Source: Anthopleura xanthogrammica
Taxonomy: Eukaryota > Cnidaria > Anthozoa > Actiniaria > Actiniidae
Direction: 5' to 3'
DNA: 64,000 nt
Assembly: GCA_964019055.1 (NCBI GenBank)
Contig: OZ025219.1
Location: forward strand, 9,490,388 to 9,554,387
Part shown: positions 58,410 through 64,000 of the stretch, in pieces
Position numbering within the stretch: the stretch's first letter is position 1
Layout: every line of letters begins with the position of its first letter
Program-made: the position numbers and the translations under genes
The notes under the pieces: generated by a model
Databases searched by the model: none
Told to the model about the DNA's origin: nothing
What the model saw: the letters and a program-made list of their open reading frames with translations, nothing else

Positions 58410-58982
58410 TTACTTCTTGGGTGATTTAGCTGTTTTCTTGGCTGTTGGTTTAGCTGCCTTGGCAGGTTTCTTCACTGGCTTTTTAGCTGCTTTCTTGGCT
58501 GGTTTTGGTTTAGCTGTGGGCTTTTTATCCTTCTTTGATTCAGCAGCCGTTTTTGACTTCTTTGGTGTTTTCTTAGGTGACTTAGCTTTCTTCTCTGTTG
58601 GTTTCTTCGTGGCTTTTTTAGCAGCGGGTTTCTTGGCAACAGGTTTCTTGGCAACAGGTTTCTTGGCAACAGGTTTCTTGGCAACTGTCTTCTTCGGTTT
58701 CTCTTCTTTTATGGCTTTGTTCAGCTTAAAGGACCCAGTAGCTCCTTTTCCTTTGGTTTGTAAGATCGTTCCCTTCTCGGACATACGCTTCAGGGCGAGC
58801 TTGAGTTGTGAGGTGCAGTTGTCACCGACCGTGTAGTTAGCTTTGATGTATTTCTCAATGGCTTGTCGTGAGGATCCTGTGCGCTCTTTCAAAGCACCCA
58901 AAGCCGCCTTCACCATGTCGGAGTATTTTGGGTGTTCAGCTGGTTTTGCTGACTTCTTCGCTTTCTTTACTTCTTCAACCAT
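58410..58982 (-). CDS. H1: linker histone H1
   Basis: Intronless, 190 aa. A short Lys/Ala-rich N-terminus (1-17) precedes the winged-helix H15 globular domain (about 18-92: [50 protein letters not shown]). A long Lys/Ala/Pro tail follows, with a run of PVAKK pentapeptides (about 108-126) and SPKK / TPKK sites suitable for cyclin-dependent kinases. It binds linker DNA and compacts nucleosome arrays. A 3' stem-loop replaces polyadenylation. Upstream are a TATA-like TTTAAAA (minus strand, about 59058-59052) and AAACACA (59137-59131), the conserved H1-specific promoter box. The gene points the same way as H3 and away from H4. Confidence 0.97.
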   Translation of the reverse strand: MVEEVKKAKKSAKPAEHPKYSDMVKAALGALKERTGSSRQAIEKYIKANYTVGDNCTSQLKLALKRMSEKGTILQTKGKGATGSFKLNKAIKEEKPKKTVAKKPVAKKPVAKKPVAKKPAAKKATKKPTEKKAKSPKKTPKKSKTAAESKKDKKPTAKPKPAKKAAKKPVKKPAKAAKPTAKKTAKSPKK

Positions 58983-59130
58983 ATTGATATTTCTCGCTTT
59001 ACAATCTCGATACTACTTCTGTTAATAATGCTTACCTAAACTTGCGCGCTGATTTTAAATCATCTTTACGGACGTCCGAGAGAACGCATCTTCTTGTCAC
59101 CATGTTCCAAGATGACGTTGATGGACTGAT

Positions 59131-59137
59131 TGTGTTT
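59131..59137 (-). promoter_or_regulatory. H1 box AAACACA
   Basis: Matches the H1-gene promoter element and lies ~150 bp upstream of the H1 start and ~75 bp upstream of the TATA-like TTTAAAA. Confidence 0.6.
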
Positions 59138-59139
59138 GT

Positions 59140-60449
59140 TACTCGACTTTGACCAAACTTTTTAGCACGAAAATCAAACTCTATCAACTAATGCTTTTGC
59201 TAGAAGCTAGAAAATCTCATGAAGTTTTACCAGACTTATCTTTATTAAAATTTTCGCGCTCTTTGATAAGATATGAAGGATTTTCGCAAAACTTTTCCTA
59301 TCATTACATGACTGTTTTCGAAAAACTTTGCTGGTTTATTAGCGGCTGAAGGTTATTTTTTTATTTGTGCTTCGATAACACAGTAATGAATTTATCTGGC
59401 TATAATATGTTAATAATGTTGTGCTTTTTTGGGGCATGTTTCGCCAATATTTTTGTGTTTTTGCAGAGACGACTAAAACAGTTCAATGCTGCGGTCCTTC
59501 ACCAGTTGTCGGCAAAAGTCGGTGTTTCAAAGGTTCGCTGTTGCTTTGAGAAAATCAGAAAATGCTGATAAATCCATTAAGAGGTTTAAGAACCAAGAAT
59601 TTCGAAAGAGGTTAAAAAACAGTTGTTCAGTGACTCTGGTAGCTACTCACTTCAGTTCCAATTTTTTTAGGCAACTAAACTGTAACAAGAAGAAACTTAT
59701 ATCTTTAATTTCGGATCTTTCTTTTCTTTAGGAATGATTTTCTTATTTGAACAAACACTGGCAAACGAAGAAAGTGTTTCATTTACAAATTTTCAAAGGT
59801 TATGGACAAGCATTTTATAAGCACTAGGTTGGGCTAATTTTAGAGTCTGTTGCAAATCCATTGATGGGTTTTTGGACCCGGTACAACAAATATATCGATA
59901 CCATTGGAACAAACTCAGGGCTGATTAAAGTTTGGGCACGATTAAAACCGTGATAATTTCGTAGCGCAATAATCTACTTAGAAAAAGGCCTCTTTTATAT
60001 CCCTCTAATAAAAGCGTTCTTAAGAATAAGAAATTCAAATGAAAACTTCATTCTTATACTGTTTTATATGTGCCCCGTCATGGTGCACGTGAATTATGAT
60101 AATTCTATAACTACTAGTGCCATTCATGCCTTAGTAGCTTTAAGAGCTTTCAAATGGGTTGTGACATAAGCCTTTTGGTTTTGATTCACTACTTGGATGC
60201 TTAGTCATCCCAGACGCGACTCTCTAAACTCCCGGGCTTTTTCACTACTGTGTTTACATAAGAAAATGGAGAGTATTAATTTTTTCCAGTTATTAGCTAA
60301 TAAGTGAGGATACCTTTCATCATTTCGCAAATATGCATTAATTTGTTTATATTTGCTTTCGTTTGTTATAGTGTACATTCACTCTATTATGATGAAGTTG
60401 AAGAACAATGATATCAAGCATATTTCATTGACTTTATTAACATGTGATT
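59140..60449. other. spacer between H1 and H3
   Basis: AT-rich spacer, no further histone gene. H2A and H2B, commonly clustered with these genes, are not present. Short frames at 59149-59731 have no family features. Confidence 0.45.
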
Positions 60450-60465
60450 GGCTCCTAAAAGAGCC
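60450..60465 (-). terminator. histone 3' stem-loop (H3)
   Basis: GGCTCTTTTAGGAGCC on the minus strand, ~30 bp after the H3 stop, identical to the H1 and H4 signals. Confidence 0.95.
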
Positions 60466-60494
60466 GTTTGTTTGGTTTGACTTGGAGAAGTCAC

Positions 60495-61763
<1,269 letters not shown>

Positions 61764-61792
61764 ATGAGTTACTCATCTTATTCACAAACAAC

Positions 61793-61808
61793 GGCTCTTT
61801 TAGGAGCC
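61793..61808 (+). terminator. histone 3' stem-loop (H4)
   Basis: GGCTCTTTTAGGAGCC followed by ACCA, the canonical position and flank of the histone pre-mRNA processing hairpin. Confidence 0.95.
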
Positions 61809-62975
61809 ACCAAGTATCGAAAAAGTCTTGCTTATACATGCTTTAACAAAATCCCCGGTACGAAAGCATACTAACCCACAAAACCTCTCATCAAAACCTC
61901 TCGACCAAAATTTCAGTTTCTTGTATCCACTGATTATCTTTTATCCTTAAGTCTGAGTTTTGAAATTCAAATTAATACAAGCAACTGCTCGAAATTTAAT
62001 ATAAAAGTCATACTGTAACAGGGTGAAATTTTAGATGGCAAGGTTTCTTTTAACGGCAAATTTACAAGAAACCTTACACCAAGATCTTGTTAAGCTTGTC
62101 TCGCGACAAAAGTTTCTATTCCGCGAGTAGACAGCACGTCATCTTTTAAAAAAACTTTCGCTTATGAACCACTATGTTATGCAGTGAATCTTTTAGCTGA
62201 CAATAGTCTCATAACTTTGCAGTGCACAAACAAGCGTAACCACTGGCATGGATCCGTGTGTCCTGATATGACGCCATATTATGAGGACGGTCATGACCTT
62301 CCAACAACCAAACAAGCTCGCTATTTGAGCGCTTTAGAGCGGATTATACCACAGAAATACACTCAAAAGCCATAGATAGCACGATAATCTATTTTCATGT
62401 ATATTTATATGGAACAAAACTGATGTTTTTATTCACGGCTTGGAGTCAAGAGTGATTCAAGGATTGTTGCGAAGACAAAACCACAGGGTTCCCAAACCCA
62501 CTCTTTGGGTAAGGGTTCTTGGTTAGTGGGGTAAACGCACTAGTGAAAATGAAAGCGTGCTCCCTGATTCAATAATCAAATGTTGACTCATTTTAGTTAC
62601 AAAACATATACTGAATTAGCCTCCTCCCCAGGCTACTCCATATTTATTATTCTCCAACTTCCCCCTTCGTTTTTTCCCTCCTCACCACAGGAAGCCCGAG
62701 ATAAGGGAGATGTCTGGAGAGGAGGCTAATACTGAGCCTGGTAAGCCTGTGATTACATTGAAAAAGTTGAAGTATTTTCATTATTGATTCTTAGTTAATG
62801 AGGTAAAACCTGACTCGATCGAGGAAATAAAAGTGCGCGTTCATTTAATAATCATTAATGTGATAATAATCATTTATTATTTCAGTACAGTGGCATAAAA
62901 TCTAATAGTCCCGGCCCTCATTATTCTAAAGTGAACATGACGTACGTTAATTTATAACTTCGCATGTTTTTCTTT
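61809..62975. other. intergenic, with a small inverted-repeat element
   Basis: Mostly unremarkable. TTAGCCTCCTC (62617) and GAGGAGGCTAA (62720) form inverted ends of a ~115-bp MITE-like segment. A motif (GATTCTTGGTTAGTGGGGTAA, compare GATTCTTAGTTAATGAGGTA) recurs at 62513 and 62786, on either side of it. Confidence 0.4.
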
Positions 62976-63676
62976 TCACCACGCGCCCAAAGGATTGCGG
63001 TATTTATGGGTACGAGCATTAGCTGCATTCCTCATTCTCTGTATAAACGCCTTGTATCTTTCTGACATTCGAGACCTACAACATGCAGGATGGCAGGACG
63101 GAGCACAGACATTAAGGCACTGTGGGGTACATGGATTAGACTGCGGGTAGATGGACTGTGGATATAGTGTGGGATATCCATAGTTATGCACGTATGGTTC
63201 AGGTAGTTTCTCCGCATGGCCTTTATTATCTGTGTGGTGTTCTTGTTCACGTTGATGGTGTTGGCCATATTCTTCAGGGAAAATGTATGTTTGTCCCGCC
63301 AGCTGTATTGGTTGCGGTTCCGTCTCCTTTTCTTCCTCATTCTCATTCTCATCCTCCTTGTTCTCTTTATCTTCATGCTCTGTGTTTTCTCGGGATTCCT
63401 GCTCGTTGGAATGACTATCCTTGTATGGTGAGGGTTGAATATGAGGGTATGGAAGTGGAAATGAAACAGGAGTATGCACCTCTTGGTGTACATGTTCTGC
63501 GGGAACATTAACCACGGTTACAGGGTATGACATTGGGCATTGAGCAGGATAAGGAGTGACATGGTATTGACTTGTACCAACGCATACAGGAGTGGTACAT
63601 TGGTTTGCGGGTGCAGAGCACGGAGCTTCATAGTGTCCTTCAGGAGCCTGGACAGGGCAGTGTGGCTTGAAACATT
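62976..63676 (-). CDS. minicollagen-type cysteine-box protein (3' exon, partial)
   Basis: Last exon of a minus-strand gene. The acceptor is TTTCACAG at 63684-63677, entering in phase 1 to give an open frame of about 232 codons starting ECFKPHCPVQAPE and ending RNPLGAW. In order: a Cys-spaced region; a Pro/Tyr/His-rich stretch (TPVSFPLPYPHIQPSPY); an acidic Glu/Asn-rich segment (EDKENKEDENENEEEKE); a Tyr/Pro-rich stretch (NYGYPTLYPQSIYPQS); then CTPQCLNVCAPSCHPACC (63131-63078), an exact CX3CX3CX3CX3CC box, and a basic C-terminus. This box is the disulfide-linking domain of minicollagens and related nematocyst capsule proteins. No Gly-X-Y collagen repeat is present in this exon. The 5' exons, including a signal peptide, must lie beyond the window. 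An ATG at 63533 is internal. Confidence 0.8.
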
Positions 63677-63684
63677 CTGTGAAA

Positions 63685-64000
63685 TTCAGAAAAATCTTTT
63701 AGAAGAAATTCCGAAATGATGAATTATGATACCTCATAGAATCTTGCGCCATAGTTCCTTAACTGTTCGCATTCACCGTATTTATTTGAGCAGATTTCGT
63801 ATGACGATGAAACGCTTATGCTACGGTCACTCAGTGTCACGGCACGGAGTCGACGATATCATTTGAACCAACCACATTGCGCGAAATTACTGCTCATCCC
63901 ATCAAAATACTAGGTCATGGTACCGTCACGGTAACTGTATATCACGTTCGTACCGTGAGTTTTACATCGACATACGAACTCTGCTTAAACAATAAACCCT
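63685..64000. other. intron of the cysteine-box gene
   Basis: No exon recognised up to the window end. Contains repeated GTCACGG/ACGGTA-type motifs (63825-63945). Confidence 0.35.

Noticed and set aside
59149..59731. Overlapping frames of 60-80 codons between H1 and H3
   Set aside because: No family motif, no consistent start or splice signals; AT-rich spacer.

Overview
The window reads as nuclear DNA of a cnidarian, most likely an anthozoan (stony coral or sea anemone). Genes have introns with GT/AG borders, intergenic DNA is AT-rich and full of MITEs, SINEs and satellites, and the gene set fits. There is a protein with the minicollagen-type cysteine box CX3CX3CX3CX3CC (known from cnidarian nematocyst capsules), a secreted three-trefoil protein, a synaptotagmin-7-like gene, and replication-dependent histone genes with 3' stem-loops. 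No bacterial operon, prophage or CRISPR structure is present.

Layout. (1) 0.4-20.3 kb is a composite macro-repeat. A 93-bp satellite (A), an 85-bp satellite (C) and a largely single-copy segment (D, ~1.56 kb, with a decayed spliced gene fragment and a 341-bp block without visible differences between copies) occur in the order A-C-D-A-C-D. A remnant of a Penelope-like reverse transcriptase sits at the first A/C junction. (2) 20.9-23.05 kb holds two abutting minisatellites (37/41 bp, then 20 bp). (3) 24.5-26.36 kb is a nearly perfect inverted dimer of a 5'-truncated Penelope-like element (GIY-YIG endonuclease end), bounded by a 13-bp target duplication and carrying a hammerhead-like motif in each arm. 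(4) 26.8-33.2 kb holds three tandem minus-strand paralogues of an unrecognised four-pass membrane protein. Duplicated flanks show a 12-bp repeat expanded to ~98 units beside one paralogue and almost absent beside another.

(5) 34.6-36.85 kb is the trefoil gene (+). (6) 39.99-44.34 kb is the synaptotagmin-7-like gene (+); its introns hold a 124-bp tandem repeat, a second Penelope-like 3' tail and a tRNA-derived SINE. (7) 44.4-50.9 kb is gene-poor and dense in MITEs. (8) 57-50.95 kb is a multi-exon membrane-protein gene on the minus strand, with CAT-type microsatellites in its introns. (9) 58.4-61.8 kb is a histone cluster: H1 (-), H3 (-) and H4 (+), with H3 and H4 divergent around a shared CCAAT-rich promoter. 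(10) 62.98-63.68 kb is the last exon of the minicollagen-cysteine-box gene (-), whose 5' exons lie beyond the window.

The genes do not form one pathway. Histones serve chromatin, synaptotagmin serves Ca2+-triggered exocytosis, trefoil peptides act in secreted mucus or matrix, and the cysteine-box protein probably belongs to nematocyst walls. About 19-20 kb of the 64 kb is tandem repeat, and most long open frames inside it are by-products of repeat periodicity.
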